From contig BLSF01000005.1 of NCBI GenBank assembly GCA_012862575.1, forward strand, positions 868,001 through 932,000: a stretch of 64,000 nucleotides of DNA. Reading direction: 5' to 3'. The notes under the pieces were generated by a model that made no database searches, was not told the origin of the DNA, and saw only the letters and a list, made by a program, of their open reading frames with translations. Positions within the stretch are counted from its first letter, which is position 1; each line of letters opens with the position of its first letter. Both the position numbers and the translations under genes were made by a program. This DNA comes from Parietichytrium sp. I65-24A (lineage: Eukaryota; Sar; Bigyra; Thraustochytrida; Thraustochytriidae). This document shows, piece by piece, positions 17,901 through 26,817 of this stretch.

Positions 17901-18852
17901 CTTTCTCCTGCAAGCCAGCAACGCCTCGAGCTAAATACTCCTCAATGGTCCCTTGCCCTGTCCCGGTAGGCTGAGCGGCAACAGCACCCGTGGCTTTGGC
18001 CACCGGAGGAGCGTCTTGCTGCGTCGCGACTGCCGATCCGTTCGTCACTGCATCTGGCGCATTGCTCGGTATGGATGGAGGCTCGAGAGAGACCTCCAAA
18101 TCAAAAGCGTCTGCTTGTTGCCTGGCGACTTCCTGTACTTGGTCCCACCTCTCAGGACCAAGCTGGCCTCTCAGCTGGACAAGCTCTTCAAGCTCGGCCG
18201 TGCTCAGCCTATCGTCGGGACGACTGGACACGTTCTTCGTCATCATTTTCTGCTGCCTCGGCGTGAGGTCCTCCCACGGCGACTCCCGGTTCTGCTGTGT
18301 CGCTGGTTCATCAGGGATTTGCTCGCGATCGTCGAAATACTCGCACCGAACAACGACCTTGTCAATAGCCGATGTAGCGCCTTCCCAGACAGCTTTGATC
18401 GGGTCTTGGTCCGATTCGGCCGGCATCGCCCGCACCAAGAACTTATCCGACTCAGCCCAGCCTGCTCCATGCTTGAGCTGCACCGTGACTTTGACTTTCG
18501 ACCCGCGTCGCACGAATCCCTGCGCAGGCAGCACGTTAAACCTCTTGGAAGCATTCGTCTGCAACTTGAACGCCACGAATGGCATCGGCGCATCGGCATC
18601 TGCCGCCAACACCAACACTTGTCTCTGAACGCCAATGTCATTCATCGCACCATTTCCATTTCCATGTCCATGTCCATGTCCATGTCCATTTCCATTTCCA
18701 TCTCCATCTCCATTTGCATTTGCAATTCCATTTGCATTCACATTTCCGCCATACTTGGCACCTGCCACATTCAATCGTAACGACTCTTCTCCTGGAGGTC
18801 TCCGAAACCGCAATCTCCTCGGCTCCACCTGCACCAGCTGCGTTCTCGGCAT
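14938..18852 (-). CDS. MSP/VAP-like, TPR, ubiquitin-like and coiled-coil protein, function unknown
   Basis: This is a 1304-residue intronless protein. Residues about 5-175 resemble an MSP (major sperm protein/VAP) beta-sandwich: VEPRRLRF at the start, then PFVAFKLQTNASKRFNVLPA and KVKVTVQLK. The fold is interrupted at residues 37-67 by an Asn/Gly/His-rich insert (NGNGHGHGHG) encoded by a hexanucleotide minisatellite. TPR-like helices lie at about 300-414 (ALRAFHMALGLAPAW, ALDSYVEAYKIYD), Ser/Ala-rich linkers follow, and a ubiquitin-like segment at about 677-759 (LTIRDMRERVSFVTG, then LDHLTQVELRLL). A coiled coil spans about 907-955. The C-terminal 300 residues look globular but I do not recognise them. 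VAP-type MSP domains bind FFAT motifs at membrane contact sites, but there is no transmembrane anchor here, so such a role is only a guess. Confidence 0.8.
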   Translation of the reverse strand: MPRTQLVQVEPRRLRFRRPPGEESLRLNVAGAKYGGNVNANGIANANGDGDGNGNGHGHGHGHGNGNGAMNDIGVQRQVLVLAADADAPMPFVAFKLQTNASKRFNVLPAQGFVRRGSKVKVTVQLKHGAGWAESDKFLVRAMPAESDQDPIKAVWEGATSAIDKVVVRCEYFDDREQIPDEPATQQNRESPWEDLTPRQQKMMTKNVSSRPDDRLSTAELEELVQLRGQLGPERWDQVQEVARQQADAFDLEVSLEPPSIPSNAPDAVTNGSAVATQQDAPPVAKATGAVAAQPTGTGQGTIEEYLARGVAGLQEKDPQAALRAFHMALGLAPAWRVERAQVLVGLGSAYEVAGIMDKALDSYVEAYKIYDRTNDKGCTESVAGAIAHLHADMRDHTMAAAWFDFQLELVDTDPSNGVRKAKAMASRDHQMKLGHVSASLLAAGRGRVAAMLSSRSGNLNASVSTATTAALAGTAAFDSGNRPSNKATNARKASGGIETFWEPSSSQTALSQLHEKMASRSVGGRSEEGGGSSIDNNRVRRRNTNYSTSSLSGVPHYLSATTASVAARAAAPAGSASLERSSVGSFDELRAGNSADWSTKSVPAVQINPELVEKRNKAAAALHVRRALEARRMRNQLSGVRPPNLRRPSKQGSPSPPNSRNGADAQSNEKSREENDLVILEVRSLVDNRVYSVSLPGPLEKAHELTIRDMRERVSFVTGIELHDFELTVDNTALYDSWIGKDVGLDHLTQVELRLLPGVRPSKYAQALARSPSSADSANFSGVEETNGPLTHSPRPSVHTNNKSGSFPTPPRRKPPPPMVSPSEEQSEAFVSPQPSQGRGDETLAKLCSEVQASIEEQNKALRYADEIGQKAIAMLEQDAQPATRKASVDAQTDSGKSANGHGNEETDLGEYTASLVEKVVELESALGEKSRQYDVLSKELSIAKERIVSATMRNKFEIVTKDEVVEKLYDVRSDYSRMRSDVHAMMANFAEALRHAVAQVEPPAMHPPQLVMTLSQKVLERHEPGMPISLSVKKSASGSGASRSETSVVATVENGSATEQAGFVVYPTHLISLQGELECDGALNFFSTMSSRYAQGASNAVYLINFGSPALFRIPGKAGPFDETILLRLVSSIFGSLIGETCVSKVRAVALPVGAEGLALGRDHLVVDLLDPNPPEESKKVTVRLDEMNDLRVQNAVAVKFRSLDDFLRLHEVLATRVKAATPGHFLLTLENEATSNRIVFLQVTGSPSQDPFVAEMLSGISHSKLGQVFLLLAELAAEDFAGSMAQIRQSFPTLFHSKGAN
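18646..18740. repeat. In-frame hexanucleotide minisatellite (TCCATG/TCCATT)
   Basis: About 15 copies of a 6-bp unit lie inside the MSP-like gene. Because the unit is a multiple of three, changes in copy number keep the frame and only alter the number of Gly-His/Gly-Asn/Ala-Asn pairs. Confidence 0.9.
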
Positions 18853-19130
18853 CTCGCCCTCCTACCTTTTACGCTATCCGGCCTCACCGGTGCGCGCAAT
18901 GTATGCAACGGATGTAACGAATGTAAACGTATGTAACGTATGCGACCGACAGAAAGCGGCCGAGGAAGGGCGTAACGGCGGGAAACGGCCGCCAGGGATG
19001 CGAGTAGCCGTTACGACGCGCGCGCGGATCGGCCGGCGGAAGCGCAGTGACGCACCTGCGTAAGCGCCCGTGCTGCCGGTTACATAGATGTGTAGTACAT
19101 GGGTGTGCGGTGTGTGTCTTGTCTCTTTAC

Positions 19131-19444
19131 TCAGAGATTTTTTTTCGGAATTCGGCAGTTGGGAGGAACGAAAAGGAACCGTTCGTAGGGACTGAGGGAA
19201 GGCTCGCTTGTTCCCTCCGCGCGGTGTTACGTCATGGTACATTTTTGCTAGCTGGTGGAATTGTGCAAGTGACAGAAGTGACACGTTTTGGGGCGCCGCG
19301 TTTGCGTATGTTTACGTGCGAGTGATGCGAGTGATTCAGTCCCTACGAACGGTTCCTTTTCGTTCCTCCCAACTGCGTTCCGAAAAAAGGCTTGTCGGTT
19401 TCGAAAAAAAATCATCGAAAATCCTTGGAAAAAAAAATCTCTGA
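19131..19444. mobile_element. MITE-like element with long terminal inverted repeats, copy 1
   Basis: The 314-bp segment starts TCAGAGATTTTTTTT and ends AAAAAAAATCTCTGA. The inner arms also pair: GGGAGGAACGAAAAGGAACC (19160-19179) recurs inverted at about 19352-19371, with TTCGTAGGGACTGA next to it. The internal 150 bp has no open frame. A diverged second copy lies at 22109-22323. Non-coding, short, inverted-repeat-bounded and dispersed is what a MITE looks like. The left arm is shorter than the right (it lacks the CCAAGGATTTTCGAT part). I see no convincing target-site duplication. Confidence 0.7.
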
Positions 19445-19779
19445 AACATCTCCACTGCCGCAAAGAAATCACTGAAGGCTCCGAAAGCTTTGCTCATCTT
19501 TGCTTACTGAACGTGTGCGGCCTGGCACTCCTCAGGGAAGATTCTTTAAGCATAGCTACCCAAGAAGCCAACAGGCCCTTGCCAAATACTTGTGCTATCT
19601 CTGGTAGCAAAGAAACTTGTTCACGTTGATAGGCAAGCCATTCTTTGCTACAAGAGACTTTTGGTCGTTGGCGAAGGCGTCGGAGAGCTCAATCAGACTT
19701 GAGAAGCCTGCTCCTCAGGGTCGACGTGTGCGCAGGCCCATGCTAATTGTACATTCCACACGGCGACCGCAATGAGCAT
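19445..19779 (-). pseudogene. Possible decayed gene fragment, unidentified
   Basis: Read on the minus strand from the ATG at 19779, the peptide starts like a signal sequence (MLIAVAVWNVQLAWACAHVD) and stops after 28 codons. A shifted frame then gives LIELSDAFANDQKSLVAKNG, a third AQVFGKGLLASWVAMLKESS, and near the MITE border MSKAFGAFSDFFAAVEM. The coding-like stretches abut with frame changes and end at the mobile element. This may be a pseudogene cut by the MITE, or chance. I do not recognise the family. Confidence 0.3.
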
Positions 19780-20363
19780 GACAAGGTAACTCTGCGTGAC
19801 TTACTGGGCAAGAGAGTGGCGTGTTTGACTTTGGAATTCCGAAGTTCCAGGCGCCGGACGACCTTTCCAACAGTCATTTAAAGCATCACCATCGCCGCTC
19901 AAGCTCGAAAGTTGTTGAGATTTGCTTTGCGTTTTCCATGCCGTCGTCTTCGTCGTCGTCGCATCGCAGCAGTTCTACAGTGTTGTCTCTCACTCTGCAT
20001 CTGTCTTCGAATGATGCCGGTACTTGCTGCAATTTTGTCGATAACGCCGGCCGCCTTCAGCTCTGGATACGTCCTTCACTGCAACAAGAGTCAACGTTCC
20101 CATGTATAACAGTAAGGGACACGGAAAGCCTTTTTGGGGATCTCTTCTCTGAACACAGAGCATAAATTTTGAGTGCAATCGACTGCAGCGGGAGAGTTTA
20201 TCTATACTGGTCGGATAAATCGTTCGAGCTTTGCGTGCCGAAGAGTAAGTTGTCGATAGCATTGTGGAGAGGCAAAGATTCAGGTTTTGAGGTTAAAGTG
20301 CGGGCTTTTCAAGCTATTTTGAGCGTTTCGAAACTTAAAGAAAGACTTTCTGTTTTAATGAGT

Positions 20364-21347
20364 TCAAGGATTGCACATTGCGGTCATTACGTTTTCTGCA
20401 ACCGTGTCATCTGAATCACCGTTCATACCACTGTAAAAGATTTGGTCGCAAATCGAGTCAAAGAACGGGTAGTTCGTTTCCACCCGAGTTCGGACGCAAA
20501 TGACGGTTGGCATCTCTGATCCAAGTCGAGATGCCATTTCTTGCTTCCTCTCCAGCAATTCATCCCAGTTCCGCTCATACAAAAGTCGGCCGTCAGAAAA
20601 AATGACGATGGCACTGCCCACAGTTGGGCTGGCAACTACATCAGCACTTCCTTTAAAGAGCCTCCAAAAATTGGTTGCTCGATGTTTCCATGACCCGTAC
20701 ATCTCTGCCAACTTGCTTTGGAGCGTTGTTTTGTCCGTGGATGCAGTACTGCCAAATTTTACCTTCCAGGAGACAGTGTGATGCATAAGGTTGAGAATAC
20801 CAATTGCAGTGTTGGTACTAAAATCGACCTTGTCTACAATGAGCGCAGCCATGCTTTTCGCATCATCCATGCTATCGATTGAGTCAGCAGCATAGGTTCG
20901 ATCGAACGCAAGCAAAACGCGGGATTCACAACCCGCGCTCAAGCTGTAACAAGAATAACTCGTTGAACTTCCTGAGTATATTCCCGTGACTGGACCAGTC
21001 GCATCACCGTTTGTGTTTATAAAATTTGCAGTTGGAGTAAAGCTTGACGCTGACACCGAGTCAAGTTCCCCATCGTCGTAAAGACAGAGACACACGTTAC
21101 TACTTGTGTCAACAGTTCTCCAGTGATACCCCCGAGAAGTCGAACCAGGTAAAAGAGTTGGACTGGAACAATGCGTCTCGCATTGTGTTTGACTGGAAAT
21201 ATCGGCATAGGTCCACCCCACGCGGTCATATGCCTGGGATAATGCATTCGTGCAATCGCCTGCGCCAACCAAAGCACCAAGGGCATCTGGAAGCGCCACA
21301 GCCGCAAGTACCGCTGCAAGTGCCAATTTCGTGCTCATGCTTCTCAC
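20364..21347 (-). CDS. Secreted protein with N-terminal Cys-rich module and vWA-like domain
   Basis: The 327-residue product begins with a signal peptide (STKLALAAVLAAVALPDALG). Residues about 28-135 form a Cys-rich WSC/PAN-like module (GDCTNAL, CETHCSS, SNVCLCLYDDG). The rest has the pattern of a von Willebrand factor A domain: RVLLAFDRTYA as first strand, a helix with AKSMAALIVDKV, AIGILNLMHHTVSWKV, then AIVIFSDGRL. The metal-binding DxSxS motif of vWA domains is not intact here (DRTYA), so MIDAS-type ligand binding is doubtful. Either of two Mets (1 or 4) could start translation. No membrane helix or GPI-type tail is visible, so it is probably secreted or wall-associated. Family-level call only. 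Confidence 0.75.
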   Translation of the reverse strand: MRSMSTKLALAAVLAAVALPDALGALVGAGDCTNALSQAYDRVGWTYADISSQTQCETHCSSPTLLPGSTSRGYHWRTVDTSSNVCLCLYDDGELDSVSASSFTPTANFINTNGDATGPVTGIYSGSSTSYSCYSLSAGCESRVLLAFDRTYAADSIDSMDDAKSMAALIVDKVDFSTNTAIGILNLMHHTVSWKVKFGSTASTDKTTLQSKLAEMYGSWKHRATNFWRLFKGSADVVASPTVGSAIVIFSDGRLLYERNWDELLERKQEMASRLGSEMPTVICVRTRVETNYPFFDSICDQIFYSGMNGDSDDTVAENVMTAMCNP

Positions 21348-22108
21348 CGAAACTCTCCACTCACAACACTAGTCTATGTGCTAACGCCTTTCCGGGTTGC
21401 ATTGGGTGTCTGCCGGCATGTGGAGTCCGACTGGTCGATTTGCAAGGTGGAATCGAATCAAACAAGATAGCTAGCTCACAGTCAGTGCCGAGCTGTTGGC
21501 CAAGTTGCTATTGTTTGCTTACAGTTAATTCTCGATCAAGCAGTGCTGAGTGCGTGAGCCTCTAAATAGGAACTCTCTTGAGAGCCTTCTTGCCCAGAAA
21601 CTAAAAAGCGGACTCATTTGTCACAATGAGTTCAATCAAGTCTTGTGCTTTACTCGAACTTCCACCACGTGTCAATCGTTCTTACGAAATAGATCAAGAG
21701 CGGGATGTGTACGGGCAAAAATTTCAGCTCTTCTGGAGGAGATTCAACCTTCGGGGATCCAGTCATCTGTTTTCAAACCTTGCTAGACTCTTGGTGAATG
21801 GTAAGTTCTGCAGTACTTCCAATGCCCAGTTTGGACGTTATTTCTCACCCGTTGCGAGTCTTACCGCTTTTCGCAACTACTAACTACAGAGTTGAGCAGC
21901 ACAACGAGTTTTCTGCTAATTCCCTCACCCCCAAGTTGTGACTTATCGTACTATGATGCTATCTGGGTTGCCTGATGTTGCCTGGGAAACTTTCACTCCT
22001 CACGGTTGTGTTCCACAAAACGAAAGCGAATTCCGGCAAATATTTCTCCAAATCAGATCAACCAGATCACAACAATCCGAATTCAGTTCAGAATTCAGAA
22101 TTCAGAAT

Positions 22109-22323
22109 TCAGAGATTTTTTTTTCCAAGGATTTTCGATAATTTTTTCGGCGGTTGGGAGGAACGAAAAGGAACCGTTCGTAGGGACTGAGGGAAGGCTC
22201 GCTTGTTCCCTCCACGCGGTGTTACGTCATGGTACACTTGCTAGCTGGTGGAATTGTGCAAGTGACAGAACTGACACGTTTTGGGGCGCCGCGTTTACGT
22301 ATGTTTACGTGCGAGTGATTCAG
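22109..22323. mobile_element. MITE-like element, copy 2, lacking the right arm
   Basis: From TCAGAGATTTTTTTTTCC to GCGAGTGATTCAG this copy matches copy 1 closely, including the internal CACGCGGTGTTACGTCATGG-type core and GGGGCGCCGCGTTTACG. Its left arm contains CCAAGGATTTTCGAT, which in copy 1 is kept only in the right arm. The match ends exactly where the right arm should begin, so this copy is truncated or is a recombination product. Confidence 0.7.
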
Positions 22324-22760
22324 AGCTTTGAAGGTCATTATTGCGAACGATATTTTTGTGTTGTGGCCGTGGTCGCTTCCGGGCTGTCCTTCTTGTTAAG
22401 TTCATCTGACTCGGCATGACTCGGCCTCGGGCGCTCGATTGATCGAGATGTTCAGATTCTTGTGTATCAGCTCTTCAGATTCTTGTGTAGCAGCTCTTCG
22501 CTTCGGCACGATGTTCCAGGGTCATGATGCTTCTTGGGGTTCCGGCTCCACCTCGAGTGCGGCTGCGGGTTATTTGCGTTGATTAGTTCGGTCCTCTCGA
22601 GCCGCAGCGAATGGTGAGCTTTTCATTGCTCCCAAAAATCAAGTTTTGCTTTGTCTCGCGTGTTTTTTACCCATGTTTCGACCTTCCCCGTTGCCGCTCC
22701 TTTGCGAGCCCCGCTACGGAGCCGCAAGGTTGCGATGTCAACTTGCTCTCGTCGCACATG

Positions 22761-23010
22761 AAAGCCAGCGTTTCCGCTCACATCCAATACCTTTTGGAGA
22801 GAACGCAGCTCATGATGATCATTCCAAACCTCTTTTCGGTATGGTTCTCGTTACGCCTGGAAGCCGGGGCGTTTCAGCCTTCTCAAGAGAACTCAGCTCA
22901 TGAAGGTCCCATCGCCGGGTTTCGTTGCACCTGGAAGCCGGCGTTTCAGCTCGCATCCAAAACGTATGACTTGGAGAGAACGCAGCTCATGACGTTCATT
23001 CAAAGCTTCA
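22761..23010. repeat. Three diverged direct repeats of about 75 bp
   Basis: Three units share GCGTTTC, CTTGGAGAGAACGCAGCTCA and a final CATTC-type segment (about 22763-22832, 22860-22911 and 22932-23008), the middle one shortened. They lie in a 182-codon open frame with no other sign of coding, so I treat this as non-coding. Confidence 0.65.
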
Positions 23011-23630
23011 TTTCAGTCTCTTTCATTCGGGTTCCAACTCCAACTCCGACCACGTGTTCTCCACAATTGAGAAATTTCTTCATCTTCAGTCGTGAACATA
23101 TTCAATTGTTCAATTGTTCTCAAAATGAATTACAGAACAACATTAAGCCGACCGCATAACTAATGTTAGTACGGTACCTTCTGCGGAGTAGCATGTAACG
23201 AATGGAAACGCTCGCCTAACGACACCGAGGACAGCCGTTAAGTCTCACAGGCTCAGGCTGTTTCGCACACCTTGTGCTGGACATGGTCAAGACGTTAATC
23301 GAGGGGAGACTATGCCGACTTGAAATTGCCAACGAATTGCCAACTTTGGCATTCTCCACTCTTGTTTTGTTGATTGACAAATAACAATGAGTCACATCAA
23401 TCAATGTTTTCAAAGATGAGAGACGAGAGGGTAAAGTTTGAAGATAAAAGCTTAAAAAATGGCATTCTTCTTTTAATGCCGAGAACCTTGAAGAAGAAAA
23501 AAGCCGGACGACCGGAGACTCGCTCATTTCTCACTCCTTCAAACATCGCGATCACGACAGTCTCGACAGTCTCGACAGCAAGGTAAGTACGAGCAAAACT
23601 GAGTTCACCGGCGCAGAACAGACTCGAGCA

Positions 23631-25247
23631 ACTCACGGCAGCGTTTTGCATCGTGCGAACTTGAACGTCCGAAAAGGTTCCGTTCCATTGGCCGGGGGGC
23701 ACATCCCTGCCGCGCTCCAAGTCAGTACGTGCAAGAGCAAAATCGTGCAAGTGCATAGTGCAGATATTCTTGTAGCAGTACCGCACGAACGAATGCACTC
23801 AATAAGCTTAGCCGATGAAAACATTCGAAAACATTCGAAACAGCCTCGCGAAAGCCACGTCTGTACTGTGTCCGAAGCCACCCTAAAATTCGCAACTCAT
23901 TCCATGTCCTCTTGTCCTCACGTATCCTCATCTCATCAACGATTAGTAGTGAATGAATGAATGACTCACACTGTCAAGTCATTGTGAATGGATGGACGGA
24001 TAGATAAGTTAGGTGGAGAAGTTAGATTTCACATGCACGATGAGCTACTGACAGCTAACTTTCAACTGTGTAGCCCCGACGTGGAAGTCTCTACGAGCGC
24101 ACTCGCACACTCTCCACAAAGCACACTTCCTTGGTAGGTTACAAACTTCACTTTTTTACTTTCTACAGCTGCTGCAAGTTTCACTGCCGTGCGAGCTTTT
24201 ATTTATGGAGACAAAGAAAAAGAAGCTTTGTTCGCGAAGAACGAAACCGAGCGAGAACCATCTTTGATGGGCGTCTTGGTTGACTGACTTACTGACTGAC
24301 TGTGAATGAATAAATATGTTCATCGAATGTGAATGTGGATGTGAATTCTGGACTGGCACAGCTAGAAGTTAGTGCGCAGATTCCAATACAGGCACAGCAA
24401 TGGTAGCAGCATGTAGCAGCAGCAGCAAGTCGATGGCACGTGGAGAAAGGTGGAAGTACGTACCGTACTATGTGTCAATTGCGAGGTTTCCAGTCATTGA
24501 TCATTGATCTGGTGTCAAACTTGAGACTTGGTCGACAGAACTGAAACGCGTTCGTTGTCTGAACAGCAAGCAATCGCGTAGACTTGCCTCGTCGCTTAGC
24601 AGAGCAGAACAGCGCAGAAGACACGATGGGTAACGCAGCGGCAGCGGGAGTGATGCTGGTGGCAGCCGGTCTCGGGGGAGCCGCCACAGCCTCCCCTTGG
24701 TTGGAGGCAGGTTTCTCGGGACTGGAAGTGTCGTCGACATTGTGGGACGAAGAGTGGGAGGTGTTCTGGGCTTTCTATACTCTTATGGAAGGATCTGATG
24801 CTATGGAGACCAAGTTCAACGTGATCAAGTACGCCACCCTCGTGGCCACCATCGCGTGCGGTATTTCGCTCGTGCTCAATTTGGCATCCTTTGGTGGGGT
24901 CCTCTTTAAAAAGACCTCTGGTTTGTTCGCGTTCATTGGATTTCTCAGTGCTGCCATTGCCGCAGCTCTCTTTGGCATCATGTTCCGTGATGAGTACCAG
25001 GAATTCTGGGGCATCGGACTTTACCTAGAAGGTGGCTGCGCGGCGGTCGCATTCAATGGTATGATCTTCACGTGCATGATGAAGCGCCCCTCGGAAAGTC
25101 GCCTTATGGCTTAAATTGCGAAGCCGAGCCTCGCGTGCAGTCGCATAAAATTGTTAATCGTTGTGTTTACACTCTCTAAGAATCTCAAAAAGAAGACCTG
25201 TTTTGTGGTGTTGCTTTGTGCCGTGGCGCACGTTCTTGCTTGCGACC
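23631..25247. repeat. Segmental tandem duplication, copy A
   Basis: This stretch (upstream unit, four-helix gene, 3' flank) is repeated as copy B from 25435. Landmarks in both copies are GCGTTTTGCATCGTGC, CACATCCCTGCCGCGCTCCA, AAAGCCACGTCTGTACTGTG, the whole coding region and AATTGTTAATCGTTGTGTTT downstream. Copy A breaks off at GACCCTG (about 25244-25250) and passes directly into a DRC2 fragment. Confidence 0.85.
24626..25114 (+). CDS. Four-helix membrane protein of unknown function, paralogue 1
   Basis: The product is 162 residues if it starts at MGNAAAAG (A at -3, G at +4); an in-frame upstream ATG at 24584 adds 14 residues that are not conserved in the paralogue. Helix 1 (about 3-25) is followed by a Trp-rich loop (LWDEEWEVFWAFYTLMEGSD). 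Helices 2-4 are VIKYATLVATIACGISLVLN, the segment around FAFIGFLSAAIAAALFGIMF and GIGLYLEGGCAAVAFNGMIF. The topology recalls claudin/PMP22-type tetraspans, but I see no claudin WGLWCC signature, so I do not assign a family. Gly2 (MGN) could be N-myristoylated. It ends ESRLMA, a tail absent in paralogue 2. Confidence 0.8.
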   Translation: MGNAAAAGVMLVAAGLGGAATASPWLEAGFSGLEVSSTLWDEEWEVFWAFYTLMEGSDAMETKFNVIKYATLVATIACGISLVLNLASFGGVLFKKTSGLFAFIGFLSAAIAAALFGIMFRDEYQEFWGIGLYLEGGCAAVAFNGMIFTCMMKRPSESRLMA

Positions 25248-25432
25248 CTGCCCTGTAGCCTCTCGATTTTGCGAATTGGTTTCAATATCTTTGCTCAGCT
25301 CCTGATCTTTTCGCGTGAGAAACTTAAAGTCCTGAGTACTCTGGTCAGTATTTTGCAGATAATTCAAGTGAGCGCTCTCAGAGTGTCTCTCCAGCTCCTC
25401 GATCGTGCTCTCCAGAGTGATCCACAAAACGT
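25248..25432 (-). pseudogene. Truncated DRC2/CCDC65 gene fragment
   Basis: The 185 bp correspond to 28534-28718 of the intact DRC2 gene, at about 90 percent identity by eye. On the minus strand it encodes TLESTIEELERH, SAHLNYLQNTDQ and DFKFLTRKDQELSKDIET, then loses the DRC2 frame because of a 2-bp deletion (GAATTGG against GAATCTTGG). Neither gene end is present. It lies exactly between copies A and B of the tandem duplication, which explains its origin. Confidence 0.9.
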
Positions 25433-26659
25433 TCACTCACGGGAGCGTTTTGCATCGTGCAAACTTGAACGTCCGAGAAGGTTCCGTTCTATTGGCCGGG
25501 GGTCACATCCCTGCCGCGCTCCAAGTCGATACGTGCAAGATCGTGCAAGTATTTGTGTAGCGGTACAGCACGAACGAATGCGGCCATGCAGTATATCATG
25601 TTCAATAGCCGGTGAAAACATTCGAAACAGCCTCACCGCGGCCAGGTCTGCCAAAGAAAGCCACGTCTGTACTGTGTCTGAAGCCAACCGTACCCGTAAG
25701 CTTAAACTCGCAACTCAATCCATGTTCCCATGTTCTCAAGTCATCATGTATCCTCGTGTCCTCATCAACAATTAGTAACTTAGTGAATGAATGACTGAAT
25801 GATTGAGTCATTGTGAATGGATGGACGGATAGATAGGTGGAGAAGTTAGATATCACATGCACGATGAGCTACAGACAGCTAACTTCCATCTGCGCCGCGC
25901 TGACGCTGGAGTCTCTATGAGCGCACTCGCACATTCTCCACGAAGCACACCTCCTTGGTAGGTTACAAACTTCACTTTTTACTTTCCACAGCTGCAAGTT
26001 TGACTGCTGTGCGAGCTTTTATTTATAGAGATAAAGAAAGAGAAGCTTTGTTCGCGAAGAACGAAAGCGAGCGAGAACCATCTTTGATGGGCGTCTTGAT
26101 TGACTGACTGACTGACTGTGAATGAATAAATATGTTCATCGAATGTGAATGTGAACGTGAATTCTGGACGGGCACAGCTGGAAGTTAGTGCACAGATTCC
26201 AATACAGGCACAGCAATGGTAGCAGCAGCGGATGAAGTCAGTGCACTTCAGATGCATTTCGTATACAACACTGGTGCTCGAAAAAGTCAATTCAAGCAGA
26301 CTTCACCTCATCTTGCGACTTCGTTCCATAGAAAGTTAATAACCTTGCTTCTTTTAGAGACACGTTTCCCAGCTGTCCGTTGACCTCCTTTCCTCAACTC
26401 AATTCGCACTGCGCACTTCGTTGTGTGCATGCAAAGTAGGGCACTTTTCCCTCACTGTGGCAGTCACGTTTCATATGAAACGGATCTTTTTCGAGCCTTC
26501 CTCGCCACGAAATTTCATTAGGCGTGGTCTGCCCATGTACGTGCACACCTTCCGCTCCTAGCGCTAATACTAAATTTTCGTCCATGTACGCCACGCCCGA
26601 GCCACATGGCATACTGAGTACTGCACGTACCGGTACTTTTGTGCAATTGCGAGGTTTCC

Positions 26660-26817
26660 AGTCATTAGTCATTGATCATTGATGATGATTGATGATTGAT
26701 CATTAATCATTGAGTTGATTGAGTTGATTGATCAAGATGATCATTGATGATCATTGATAATTGATCATTAATCATTGATGATTGAATCAAGATGATCATT
26801 GATGATTGATCATTGAT
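26660..26817. repeat. ATTGATC-type satellite upstream of paralogue 2
   Basis: Irregular tandem ATTGATC/ATTGATG/ATTAATC units fill about 155 bp, 125 bp before the start codon of paralogue 2. The same spot in copy A has only CATTGATCATTGATCTGG, so the array expanded after duplication (or shrank in copy A). TGATCA palindromes recur throughout. Confidence 0.85.

Larger units (their letters stand above)
18853..20363. other. Intergenic region with MITE-like element and decayed coding-like sequence
   Basis: The region lies upstream of the MSP-like gene and downstream of the vWA-like gene. It holds the inverted-repeat element at 19131-19444 and, on the minus strand at about 19445-19780, interrupted coding-like stretches (see findings). 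19790-20363 shows nothing clear beyond a short TCG-rich run near 19945. Confidence 0.5.
21348..24625. other. Intergenic region with MITE copy, direct repeats and duplicated upstream unit
   Basis: Nothing gene-like is convincing in this 3.3 kb. It holds the truncated second MITE copy (22109-22323, preceded by tandem GAATTCA units), a diverged direct repeat at 22761-23010, and from 23631 the first copy of the segment that recurs at 25435. That conserved upstream unit leads into the four-helix protein gene, so it probably contains its promoter and leader. Confidence 0.5.

Noticed and set aside
15983-18780. Several plus-strand frames of 180-275 codons
   Set aside because: Antisense shadows of the 1304-residue MSP/TPR gene.
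22611-23159. 182-codon plus-strand frame
   Set aside because: Contains three diverged copies of a direct repeat, no domain or start context; more likely non-coding.
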